Below, piece after piece: positions 1-6,255 of a stretch of DNA of 8,775 nucleotides. This DNA comes from Bacillota bacterium (GTDB lineage: Bacteria; Bacillota; Clostridia; Christensenellales; CAG-138). The notes under the pieces were generated by a model. The model was not told the DNA's origin and ran no database searches. It saw only the letters and a list, made by a program, of their open reading frames with translations. A program made the translations under genes and the position numbers. The stretch is taken from assembly GCA_023416175.1 (NCBI GenBank), contig JAEZIE010000293.1, positions 1 through 8,775 on the forward strand, in the 5' to 3' direction. The first letter of the stretch is position 1. Every line of letters begins with the position of its first letter.

Positions 1-351
1 ATCAAGGCAGTGCTGCGTCGTATGAAGGAACAGCAGGATACCCCTCCCCAGACGCTGCGGTTTCATCAGCTTGAAATCAATGTCGGCAGCTATGACGTGC
101 GCTATGAAGGAAAGCCCATCCCACTCACACCCAAAGAAGTGGAGATTTTGCACCTTTTAGCCTCACATCCGGGCAGGGTATACGAGCGGGAGCAGATACT
201 CTCGTTGATCTGGGGGTATGATTATTTCGGGGATACGCGTGCAGTGGATACGCAGATCAAGCGCATCCGCCAGAAGCTTCCGCAGGAGGACGTACCCTGG
301 GGTATCAAGACGGTTTACGGCGTGGGCTATAAGTTTGAGGCGGGGCAATGA
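1..351 (+). CDS. OmpR/PhoB-family response regulator, C-terminal part (5' end outside window)
   Basis: This is the DNA-binding end of a two-component response regulator that binds promoter DNA once its missing receiver domain is phosphorylated. The frame is open from base 1, and the first residues (IKAVLRR) match the usual last helix of a receiver domain. A linker follows, then a complete winged-helix domain over about the last 100 residues. Seen in it are the LTPKEVEILHLL helix, the GRVYEREQIL turn and helix, the recognition helix around DTRAVDTQIKRIRQKL, and the closing hairpin IKTVYGVGYKFE. The phospho-acceptor Asp lies upstream and cannot be checked. Its stop overlaps the start of the histidine kinase gene (ATGA), so the two are translationally coupled partners. 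The family is certain; the regulon is unknown. PhoB/PhoP-like and WalR-like subtypes cannot be separated from this fragment. Confidence 0.95.
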   Translation: MKAVLRRMKEQQDTPPQTLRFHQLEINVGSYDVRYEGKPIPLTPKEVEILHLLASHPGRVYEREQILSLIWGYDYFGDTRAVDTQIKRIRQKLPQEDVPWGIKTVYGVGYKFEAGQ

Positions 352-2078
352 AAAGCGCGTTCCTGAAAAAGATCCTGCTGTTTCTGCTGCTGACGCTTCT
401 ATTATCCTCGCTGCTCACGGCTGCAGTGTTCACCTATACCAGCCGCAACGTGTTCGCGGGTATGAAGGCGCAGGATATGGTCCCCGCCGCTTTGTACATC
501 AGCGATATCGTGGCCCAGTACCAGCGCGGGGAGATCAGCCCGTGGGCGTTTGAACGCCTTCTTAACAATGACCAAACGATTTGGGACGCATCGGTGCTGA
601 TATTCGACAAAGCGGGCAACCTGCTTGTACGTACGCGGGATGCGAATGTTGAACGCATGCTCAATGCGCTTTCCGCCTACCTGCGTGATATGCTCTCCGG
701 CAAGTCGGGTGTGCTTGTCACATCTTCTACCGAGCTTGGCATCATTGTGGGCACGCCGGTTTCGGGCGTGGACGCGGAGGTAACGGGCGCGGTATTTTTA
801 ACGAAGCCGCTCAATGAAGTCAATGCCGCCTTAAGCGGCCTCAACAGCGCACTTTTAATCAGCCTTTTGATTGTTTCTCTGGCCACCCTGCTGCCCGCCT
901 ATTTTGTATCGCGTAGCCTGTCCAAGCCGCTTCTGCAGATGTCCCAGGCGGCCCGGGCCATGGCCTACGGGGATTATTCCGTGAAGGCCTATGAAAAAGG
1001 CAACGATGAAATCGGCGTATTGGGGAAATCTTTAAACGAGCTTTCTACAGCGCTTGAAAAAACCATCGGCGATCTTGTTTTGGAGCGTAACCGCCTTCGG
1101 AATGTGCTCGACGGGCTCAAGGAAGGCATCGTTGCAGTAGATGAAATGGGGCGGGTGACCCACTGCAACCCCTCCGCCGAACGGTTGCTTTGTATAGGTG
1201 CTGCGGACGCGCAGAGCGCGCTTACCCGCCTGCAAGCGCTGTGGCCGGAAATCGAAACACTGATGCAGGCGGGAACCATTGCCTCCCGTACGGTATCCGC
1301 AGAAGGCATGCAGCTTCGTATCACCATCACCCAGCTTGCCGGGCAGCAGGAAAAACGGGCGGGTGCCGTCACCATGATACAGGATGTGACGGAGGAAATG
1401 CGCCTGGAACAGACGCGCAGGGATTATGTGGCCAATGTCAGCCATGAGCTGCGTACGCCCATCGCCTCCATCCGCAGCCTGGCCGACGCCCTCAATGATG
1501 GGCTGGTAAAAAAAGAAGAAGACAAATCCCGGTATTATGGCTATATCCTCAGGGAGAGCATGCGGCTTTCCCGGCTCATCAACGATCTTCTGGAGCTTTC
1601 CCGGCTGCAGTCCGGCGGCGTGGCGCTCGAGAAACGCGCGTTTCCACTCAAAGAACTGCTCATGGATCTCTCCGAGCGGTTTGAGACGGCAGCGGGGGAC
1701 AGCGGTCTGACGTTCCGGTTGGAGCTTCCGGAAGGCGAGCCGCTGATAAACTCGAACGAGGACCGTGTGGAACAGGTGCTCATTTCGCTGCTGGATAACG
1801 CCATCAAATACGCAGCAGACGACGGCAAAGTCACCCTGAAGGCGGAACAGATGGCAGACGGGCTCATGATAAGCGTATGCAACACGGGCCATATTCCCGA
1901 AGAACATCTGGCGCACCTGTTTGAGCGCTTCTATAAGGCCGATACCGCGCATGCGGAACAGGGAACGGGGCTGGGGCTTGCAATCGCACGGGAAATCATG
2001 TCCCTGTTGGGTGAACGTATTTGGGCGGAAAACCTGGATGGAGAGGCCTGCTTCCGCTTCACATTAAAAATGTTGTAG
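348..2078 (+). CDS. Membrane sensor histidine kinase (HAMP-PAS-HisKA-HATPase)
   Basis: Sensor kinase of 576 residues that would autophosphorylate on a histidine and pass the phosphate to the regulator encoded just upstream. Seen in order: a membrane segment at about residues 8-30, an extracytoplasmic sensor of about 135 residues, a second membrane segment at about 167-188, a HAMP linker at about 188-241, and a PAS domain from about 250 to 355. Then come the HisKA domain with SHELRTP (His366) and a HATPase domain with the N box around Asn484 (DNAIKYA), the F box FERFY at 525-529, and the G2 box GTGLGLA from 539. The G1 box is NTGHIP from residue 512 rather than DxGxGI, a variant also seen in active kinases. 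The ATG overlaps the regulator stop. Architecture resembles PhoR/WalK-type kinases of Firmicutes, but the signal is not deducible. A terminator follows, so no further gene joins this operon. Confidence 0.95.
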   Translation: MKSAFLKKILLFLLLTLLLSSLLTAAVFTYTSRNVFAGMKAQDMVPAALYISDIVAQYQRGEISPWAFERLLNNDQTIWDASVLIFDKAGNLLVRTRDANVERMLNALSAYLRDMLSGKSGVLVTSSTELGIIVGTPVSGVDAEVTGAVFLTKPLNEVNAALSGLNSALLISLLIVSLATLLPAYFVSRSLSKPLLQMSQAARAMAYGDYSVKAYEKGNDEIGVLGKSLNELSTALEKTIGDLVLERNRLRNVLDGLKEGIVAVDEMGRVTHCNPSAERLLCIGAADAQSALTRLQALWPEIETLMQAGTIASRTVSAEGMQLRITITQLAGQQEKRAGAVTMIQDVTEEMRLEQTRRDYVANVSHELRTPIASIRSLADALNDGLVKKEEDKSRYYGYILRESMRLSRLINDLLELSRLQSGGVALEKRAFPLKELLMDLSERFETAAGDSGLTFRLELPEGEPLINSNEDRVEQVLISLLDNAIKYAADDGKVTLKAEQMADGLMISVCNTGHIPEEHLAHLFERFYKADTAHAEQGTGLGLAIAREIMSLLGERIWAENLDGEACFRFTLKML

Positions 2079-2087
2079 ATATGCTTT

Positions 2088-2118
2088 AGCGCCCGACTGA
2101 GCCGGGCGCTTTTTTTCT
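2088..2118 (+). terminator. Rho-independent terminator after the histidine kinase gene
   Basis: AGCGCCCG at 2088-2095 pairs perfectly with CGGGCGCT at 2103-2110 around a 7-nt loop. The last base of the stem starts a run of seven T. It lies 10 nt past the kinase stop and separates the two-component operon from the DUF1538 operon. Confidence 0.92.
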
Positions 2119-2169
2119 CCCAAAACACGCCGTTTTTTGCGAATTTTGGCCGGAGAAAAGCGCTGCAAC

Positions 2170-2205
2170 TTGACAGGAACGGTTCTATTCCCCTAAACTT
2201 TTAGG
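2170..2205 (+). promoter_or_regulatory. Candidate sigma-A promoter with overlapping palindromes, upstream of the DUF1538 operon
   Basis: A perfect -35 TTGACA at 2170-2175 is followed after 18 nt by TAAACT at 2194-2199, a 4/6 match to TATAAT. The -10 lies inside a 14-bp palindrome, CCTAAACTTTTAGG (2192-2205, 6-bp arms with a 2-nt centre). The spacer carries a short palindrome, GAACGGTTC (2177-2185). Both could be operator sites for a repressor; that is inference. The position, 28-60 nt before the start codon and just after a terminator, fits a promoter for the two-gene operon. Confidence 0.6.
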
Positions 2206-2232
2206 TAGAAAACAATTGAAAGGGGGCTGAGA

Positions 2233-4071
2233 ATGAAGAAACAGCTGCTGGAAAAATGGAAGGAAGCAGCGCAATCCGTTATGCCCATCAGCGCGATTGT
2301 TTTAGCCCTGCATTTTACGATTTGCCCCTTGCCTTTCTGGACGCTTATCCTGTTTCTTGTGGGATCGGTGCTTACCATGTTTGGAATGAGCATATTTACG
2401 CTGGGCGCGGAGCTTTCCATGATGCCCATTGGCGAAGCCATCGGTTCTGAATTGACCAAGTCCAGGAAGCTCTGGCTGATCATTGCGGGTGGATTTATTC
2501 TGGGGTTGATTGTTACGGTGGCGGAGCCGGATTTGCAGGTGCTTACCAAGCAGGTTCCCGCAGTGCCGGATATGGTTTTGGTAGTAACGGTCGCGGCAGG
2601 CGTCGGCTTGTTTCTGGTGCTGGCGTTGCTGCGCATACTATTCCAGTTCCCGCTTTCCGTCATGCTTGCGGTTTCCTATTCGCTTGTGTTCCTGGTAGCA
2701 GGATTTACCGCGCCGGATTTCTTGGCAGTGGGGTTTGATTCGGGCGGGGTGACCACAGGCCCGGTTACGGTACCGTTTATCTTAGCGCTGGGCGCGGGCA
2801 TTTCCGCGGTGCACGGCGGCAGGAATGCCGAGGAGGACAGCTTTGGCCTGTGTGCGCTCTGCTCCATAGGTCCCGTGCTCGCGGTGCTCATCATGGGCAT
2901 GTTCTTCGATTCCTCCGCCTCCGGTTATGCGTTTATTGCGCCGGAAAGCGTAGATGGTTTGGGGGAACTGATTCGCGTTTACGGGAATGGGCTTGGAGGT
3001 TTCTTTGGGGAAGTTGCCGCAGTACTTCTGCCCATCGTCGTCATATTTATATTCTTTCAAATCGTACGCCTCAGGCTGTCTAAAACCGCGCTTTTCCGCA
3101 TTTTGTTCGGTATTTTGTATACGCTAGTTGGCCTTACCATATTCTTGACGGGCGTCAACCTTGGGTTTTTACCCATCGGCAAGCTGATTGGAAAGACAAT
3201 CGCGTCCTTACCGAACAACTGGCTTTTATACCCGTTGAGCGCTATATTGGGCTTCTTTGTCGTGTATGCGGAGCCTGCCGTGCATGTTTTAACCCACCAG
3301 GTAGAGGAAATTACAAGCGGTGCAATCTCAAGGCGCATGATGCTGACAGGTCTTGCCGTTGGCGTCAGCATGGCGCTGCTGCTTTCCACACTGCGGTTGA
3401 TGACGGGGATCAGCATCTGGTGGTTTTTGGCGCCCGGCTATGTGGCTGGACTGCTTTTAACACTTGTGACGCCCAAATTGTTTACTGCCATCGCATTCGA
3501 CTCCGGCGGGGTGGCAGCGGGCACCATGACTGCCGCCTTCCTGCTGCCCTTTGCGGTGGGCATATGCGACGCTGTGGGCGGGAACATTATGACGGATGCG
3601 TTTGGTATTGTGGCTATGGTCGCGATGATGCCGTTGATTACGATACAGATCATCGGTATACTCTACCAATGGAAGCTTAAGCGCAACGAGCGGCTGGAAC
3701 AGGCCATAGAGGCGCAGGCGATCGAGGAGGATGAACCCGAAGCGTTCGTCGCCCTGACCGAGGATGTGGAAGTGCTGCCTCTTGAATCGGAGGATGAAGC
3801 GCTGGATACGCATGCCGAAGGTGGAGGGCATGTCCCTCTGCTGGATTCGGAAATGAGCCAAAAAGAGCTGCAAAATAGCCCGGTTTTGCATCAGAGCGCG
3901 CAATATGCTACAATGCCGGAAGAAGAGCCGGAAGCGAGGGAGACAAACGATGCTCCGCCGGAGGACGGGGAAACGCAACGCGAACAACCGCCACAGGAGG
4001 AAAGCGTGCAGTCTGTCGTAACGGGAGAGCCCGCTGCCACACAAGACGTCCACGCGTCAAAGGAGGAATAG
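2233..4071 (+). CDS. DUF1538-family membrane protein, two fused DUF1538 repeats with an acidic C-terminal tail; putative transporter
   Basis: Polytopic membrane protein of 612 residues, probably an ion or solute transporter. Two homologous halves are visible. The first has PIG at the end of a helix, AEP at 97-99 and FDSGGV at 168-173; the second has the same landmarks with AEP at 346-348 and FDSGGV at 422-427. The period is about 250 residues. The conserved Asp and Glu inside membrane segments are natural candidates for ion binding. From memory, DUF1538 proteins include the UmpA/UmpB pair reported as a cation/proton antiporter; here both halves are in one chain. After the last membrane segment (about residue 480) comes a basic patch and then a tail of about 129 residues with roughly three dozen Asp/Glu against about six Lys/Arg, which is low-complexity and probably disordered. 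AGGGGG lies 7 nt before the ATG. The downstream PII-like gene starts 2 nt after the stop. The family assignment is good; the substrate is unknown. Confidence 0.88.
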   Translation: MKKQLLEKWKEAAQSVMPISAIVLALHFTICPLPFWTLILFLVGSVLTMFGMSIFTLGAELSMMPIGEAIGSELTKSRKLWLIIAGGFILGLIVTVAEPDLQVLTKQVPAVPDMVLVVTVAAGVGLFLVLALLRILFQFPLSVMLAVSYSLVFLVAGFTAPDFLAVGFDSGGVTTGPVTVPFILALGAGISAVHGGRNAEEDSFGLCALCSIGPVLAVLIMGMFFDSSASGYAFIAPESVDGLGELIRVYGNGLGGFFGEVAAVLLPIVVIFIFFQIVRLRLSKTALFRILFGILYTLVGLTIFLTGVNLGFLPIGKLIGKTIASLPNNWLLYPLSAILGFFVVYAEPAVHVLTHQVEEITSGAISRRMMLTGLAVGVSMALLLSTLRLMTGISIWWFLAPGYVAGLLLTLVTPKLFTAIAFDSGGVAAGTMTAAFLLPFAVGICDAVGGNIMTDAFGIVAMVAMMPLITIQIIGILYQWKLKRNERLEQAIEAQAIEEDEPEAFVALTEDVEVLPLESEDEALDTHAEGGGHVPLLDSEMSQKELQNSPVLHQSAQYATMPEEEPEARETNDAPPEDGETQREQPPQEESVQSVVTGEPAATQDVHASKEE

Positions 4072-4073
4072 CC

Positions 4074-4790
4074 ATGCCGAATTCGGCTGCACACATACCG
4101 CCCCTTGTATTTCTTGCCGCGGTGGTGAACCGGGGCAAGGGAGAAAAGCTTGCCGAACTGTTCACGGAATATGGCGTCAAACTGAGTTTTTTGAGCCTGG
4201 GAAGAGGTACGGCGGAAAAAAGCATCCTTTCGTATCTTGGGCTGGGTGAAACGGAAAAAGAAATTTTATACGCCGCGATGCCGTACGTGATCTCACGGGA
4301 GATACTCAGACGTCTGGATTGCGAGTTTAAACTGTATAAGCCCGGCGAGGGGATCGCGTTTACCCTACCGATCAATTCGGTTGTGGACGCAGGTTCCAAA
4401 AAGCGTCTATTGGGCGCCGTCAATGTGGAAGGAGAAAAAGCCATGGAACAGTCCTATCAGCACGATCTGATCGTGATTATTTCGAACCAGGGATATTCCG
4501 TGGAAGTCATGGATGTCGCAAGGGCCGCCGGGGCCACGGGCGGTACCATACTCCATGCGCGCGGCGTGGGGCTGCAGCATGCGGAAAAGTTCTTTGGCAT
4601 CTCCATACAGCCCGAAAAAGAGATGCTCTATATCGTAGCAAAAAAGGAAATCAGCCGCAAGATCATGCTGGCCGTGACCGAACAAAAAGGCTGCCATACG
4701 GATGCGCGCTGTATCGCGTTCTCACTTCCAGTCAACGGGGTGGCAGGGCTTCTCGCAAATCTGCCGGACTGTGCTGCCCAGGAAGAATAG
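4074..4790 (+). CDS. Tandem PII-like (GlnB superfamily) regulatory protein
   Basis: Cytosolic protein of 238 residues built from two PII-like ferredoxin folds. The first spans about residues 10-108 and the second about 128-230, and both end in a matching strand (AFTLPINSV at 95-103, AFSLPVNGV at 215-223). The second shows the PII pattern GATGGTILHARGVG, equivalent to the G-x-T-V-x-E-V-x-G-F-G stretch of GlnB, followed by a shortened T-loop with no obvious uridylylated Tyr. The first keeps a B-loop-like KPGEG at 89-93, while the second has TDAR there. PII proteins sense ATP, ADP, AMP or 2-oxoglutarate and often gate a transporter encoded beside them (GlnK-AmtB, SbtB-SbtA), so regulation of the upstream DUF1538 protein is the natural inference. 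AGGAGG at 4061-4066 lies inside the end of the upstream gene, 7 nt from the ATG, so the two are cotranscribed. It is not a standard GlnB: roughly double the length and divergent. Confidence 0.85.
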   Translation: MPNSAAHIPPLVFLAAVVNRGKGEKLAELFTEYGVKLSFLSLGRGTAEKSILSYLGLGETEKEILYAAMPYVISREILRRLDCEFKLYKPGEGIAFTLPINSVVDAGSKKRLLGAVNVEGEKAMEQSYQHDLIVIISNQGYSVEVMDVARAAGATGGTILHARGVGLQHAEKFFGISIQPEKEMLYIVAKKEISRKIMLAVTEQKGCHTDARCIAFSLPVNGVAGLLANLPDCAAQEE

Positions 4791-5070
4791 GCAACTTATC
4801 GTACTATAAAGCGCCGACCCCCAAAAGCGAAAGCGGCGCCAAGGATGGCTGTCCTTTTCATGCTCGTTTGCAGAAAAAGCAATTGCATCACCGCAATCGG
4901 GAGGGAATGAAACGCGGATATTGTAAAAGAAACCGATATATGACGCATCTTAAAACAGATTCTTCCGTATTAAGATTGTAAATTTCCGGCTGTTTTCAGA
5001 ACATTCCAGGCTGCCTGAGCTTGGAATTTTGCCTGATTGAGAACCTGAGAAGCGGGATTGACCACTTATT
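4791..5070. other. Non-coding stretch with several hairpins, no gene recognised
   Basis: No plausible protein gene is present in these 280 bases. Hairpins seen: GCGCCG at 4811-4816 with CGGCGC at 4834-4839, enclosing a GC-GAAA-GC mini-hairpin; AAGGA/TCCTT at 4841-4856, followed by two more T; ATTGC/GCAAT at 4882-4897; and ATTCCA/TGGAAT at 5003-5027, followed by TTT. The first two could be a weak terminator for the PII-like operon. I compared the stretch by eye with common riboswitches, 6S RNA and SRP RNA and found no match. No clear sigma-A promoter stands out. It could be a long 3' untranslated region or an unrecognised small RNA that ends at the strong terminator which follows. Confidence 0.5.
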
Positions 5071-5108
5071 TGGCCGTACGCAATTCCAATTGCGTACGGC
5101 CATTTTTT
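5071..5108 (+). terminator. Strong rho-independent terminator upstream of spoIIGA
   Basis: TGGCCGTACGCAATT at 5071-5085 and AATTGCGTACGGCCA at 5088-5102 form a perfect 15-bp stem with only two bases between the arms, followed by six T. It insulates the spoIIG locus from upstream transcription. The T-run is on the plus strand only. Confidence 0.93.
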
Positions 5109-5138
5109 ATCAAATCTCGCATGTATGGCATTCTGTTG

Positions 5139-5172
5139 TTCTACAAATTTTATATGTCCCGTATGCTATACT
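5139..5172 (+). promoter_or_regulatory. Candidate Spo0A-dependent spoIIG promoter
   Basis: TATACT at 5167-5172 preceded by TGC forms an extended -10. There is no good -35 hexamer at normal spacing. Instead TTCTACAAA lies at 5139-5147; its complement TTTGTAGAA differs by one base from the Spo0A box (TGNCGAA with flanking T). It would be centred near -37. In B. subtilis the spoIIG promoter also has wrong -35 spacing and Spo0A~P bound over the -35 region, so the layout fits. The assignment is inferred from motif and position. Confidence 0.5.
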
Positions 5173-5225
5173 GTGTCCACCTGACCGAACGGGCGGAGTA
5201 TGCGCCACAAAAGAAGAGGTAGCCC

Positions 5226-6053
5226 ATGCGGATCTCCATAGAATGGTTCCTGCTGGACAATACGCTGATGAACCTTTGCGTGCTGTTGCTTGCCGCGGCG
5301 CTTTCGGGGCTGCGGGTGAGGCTCCCGCTTTCAACGGGGTTGTGCTTTGCGGGTGGCGTATTTGCACTTCTTTCCCTGTGGTTTTTTTCGGTTTTGCTCA
5401 CGCCCGTTCCTAAGTTGTTGTTTGCCTGCGTACTGGCGTTCGGTTTGCGGGCGGACGGATGGCGCGCATATCTGCGCGGCCTTCTTTGCGTGCTGCTGTG
5501 TGCGGCGTTGCTGGGCGGCCTTATGTTGCTCCTTACCTTCCTGCTGGGAGAGAGCGAAAATTCCGGCATGAAAAACGGTGTGCTCGTCGGGACGGTGGAG
5601 ACCCGCGCAGCGCTCGTTGCCATTGTACTTGCGGCATTGCTGCCCCGCATACTTCGTGCTTTACGCAATGCGGCGCGCACAGGCTCGCTGCATGTACCAC
5701 TCCGCTTTACATTGGACGGCGCGGAACTGGAGCTTGACGCGCTCATCGACACCGGAAACCTTCTCAACGAGCCAGTGACCGGACTGCCCGTGGTGCTTGT
5801 TTGCTCCACAGTGCTAATGGGGAAGCAGGAAGAAGGATATCCGGTACGCTACTGCGGCGTAAACGGGGAAGGGCTTTTATATGTGCGCCGCGCCCAATCC
5901 GCAAAGATTTGCATCGAAGGGATCTGGCATAGTACGGATATTATGGTCGCCCGCTCTCCGGTGCCGATCGTGGGGGCCAAGGCCATTGTGGGTAACAATG
6001 CGTTACCGCCGGAAAGTATATATAAGCGTATTGCTCCACCAATTAAATTGTGA
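5226..6053 (+). CDS. spoIIGA: Sigma-E processing aspartic peptidase SpoIIGA
   Basis: Membrane-bound aspartic protease of 275 residues that cuts the pro-sequence off pro-SigE in the mother cell after a signal from the forespore. The N-terminal half (to about residue 145) is very hydrophobic, with about five membrane segments. The C-terminal half is a soluble pepsin-like half-domain with the catalytic DTGN at 175-178 in the family context LxxLIDTGNLLNEPVTGLPV. The B. subtilis protein is about 309 residues, so this one is somewhat short but complete in its known motifs. The start ATG has AGAGG at 5215-5219, 6 nt upstream. The next gene on the strand is its substrate sigE, as expected, but separated by 199 nt holding a structured repeat. 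Confidence 0.93.
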   Translation: MRISIEWFLLDNTLMNLCVLLLAAALSGLRVRLPLSTGLCFAGGVFALLSLWFFSVLLTPVPKLLFACVLAFGLRADGWRAYLRGLLCVLLCAALLGGLMLLLTFLLGESENSGMKNGVLVGTVETRAALVAIVLAALLPRILRALRNAARTGSLHVPLRFTLDGAELELDALIDTGNLLNEPVTGLPVVLVCSTVLMGKQEEGYPVRYCGVNGEGLLYVRRAQSAKICIEGIWHSTDIMVARSPVPIVGAKAIVGNNALPPESIYKRIAPPIKL

Positions 6054-6060
6054 ATTCAGA

Positions 6061-6205
6061 TTGGCGCGGATATTTGCCACTAGGTCCTTCGGCGGGAGAC
6101 GCCTACGGACACTTGGCCTGCGGGCCTTCGCAAGAAAAGGGCACAGGAATACCCGTAGGTATTGCGAGTATTTTTGCCGCAGCATGGTGGCAAAAAAACC
6201 GCCAA
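6061..6205. repeat. Structured inverted-repeat element between spoIIGA and sigE
   Basis: The ends are inverted repeats: TTGGCG at 6061-6066 pairs with CGCCAA at 6200-6205, and TTTGCCAC at 6073-6080 pairs with GTGGCAAA at 6187-6194. The inside folds into consecutive hairpins: GTCC-TTC-GGCG/CGCC-TAC-GGAC (6084-6110), GGCC/GGCC (6115-6126) enclosed by CTTG/CAAG (6112-6134), AATACC/GGTATT (6148-6163, perfect, 4-nt loop) and TTTTTGCCGC/GTGGCAAAAA (6171-6196, one G-T pair). This density of nested palindromes in about 145 bp resembles a dispersed MITE-like or REP-like intergenic element, or a structured RNA leader. There is no transposase and I see no second copy in the window. Target-site duplications are not evident. 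Confidence 0.65.
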
Positions 6206-6236
6206 GTTTTCAAGGTTTAGTTGGGGCAATTGCAAC

Positions 6237-6255
6237 AGGGAGGAAGTACATCGTG
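6237..6255 (+). promoter_or_regulatory. Ribosome binding site deciding the GTG start of sigE
   Basis: AGGGAGG at 6237-6243 lies 9 nt before GTG at 6253. The frame is open far upstream, but this is the only start with a strong Shine-Dalgarno sequence, and it gives an N-terminus that matches the pro-sequence of SigE. Confidence 0.85.

Noticed and set aside
1881..1898. Histidine kinase as a possible pseudokinase because the G1 box reads NTGHIP
   Set aside because: The His, N, F and G2 boxes are all intact, and Asn in place of Asp in G1 occurs in many active kinases.
1032..1952. Long open frame (306 codons) on the minus strand
   Set aside because: It lies entirely antisense to the histidine kinase gene, whose domains are unambiguous. 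Its translation shows no family motifs.
3457..4053. Minus-strand open frame under the acidic tail of the DUF1538 gene
   Set aside because: It is a shadow of the sense gene, with no Shine-Dalgarno sequence or recognisable domain, and the sense frame is continuous with the membrane domains.
4791..5070. Riboswitch, 6S RNA or SRP RNA in the non-coding stretch
   Set aside because: No conserved core of any class that I know is visible, and the next gene is a sporulation gene behind a terminator.
5021..5413. Plus-strand open frame across the terminator and spoIIGA start
   Set aside because: It crosses a strong terminator and the spoIIGA promoter, overlaps spoIIGA in another frame and shows no motif.
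6061..6205. CRISPR array or insertion sequence between spoIIGA and sigE
   Set aside because: There are no regularly spaced direct repeats and no transposase; the structure is inverted repeats only.
5881..6252. Upstream in-frame extension of sigE to GTG 5881
   Set aside because: It overlaps spoIIGA, crosses the repeat element and has no matching protein sequence. GTG 6253 has a strong Shine-Dalgarno sequence and yields the expected pro-sequence.
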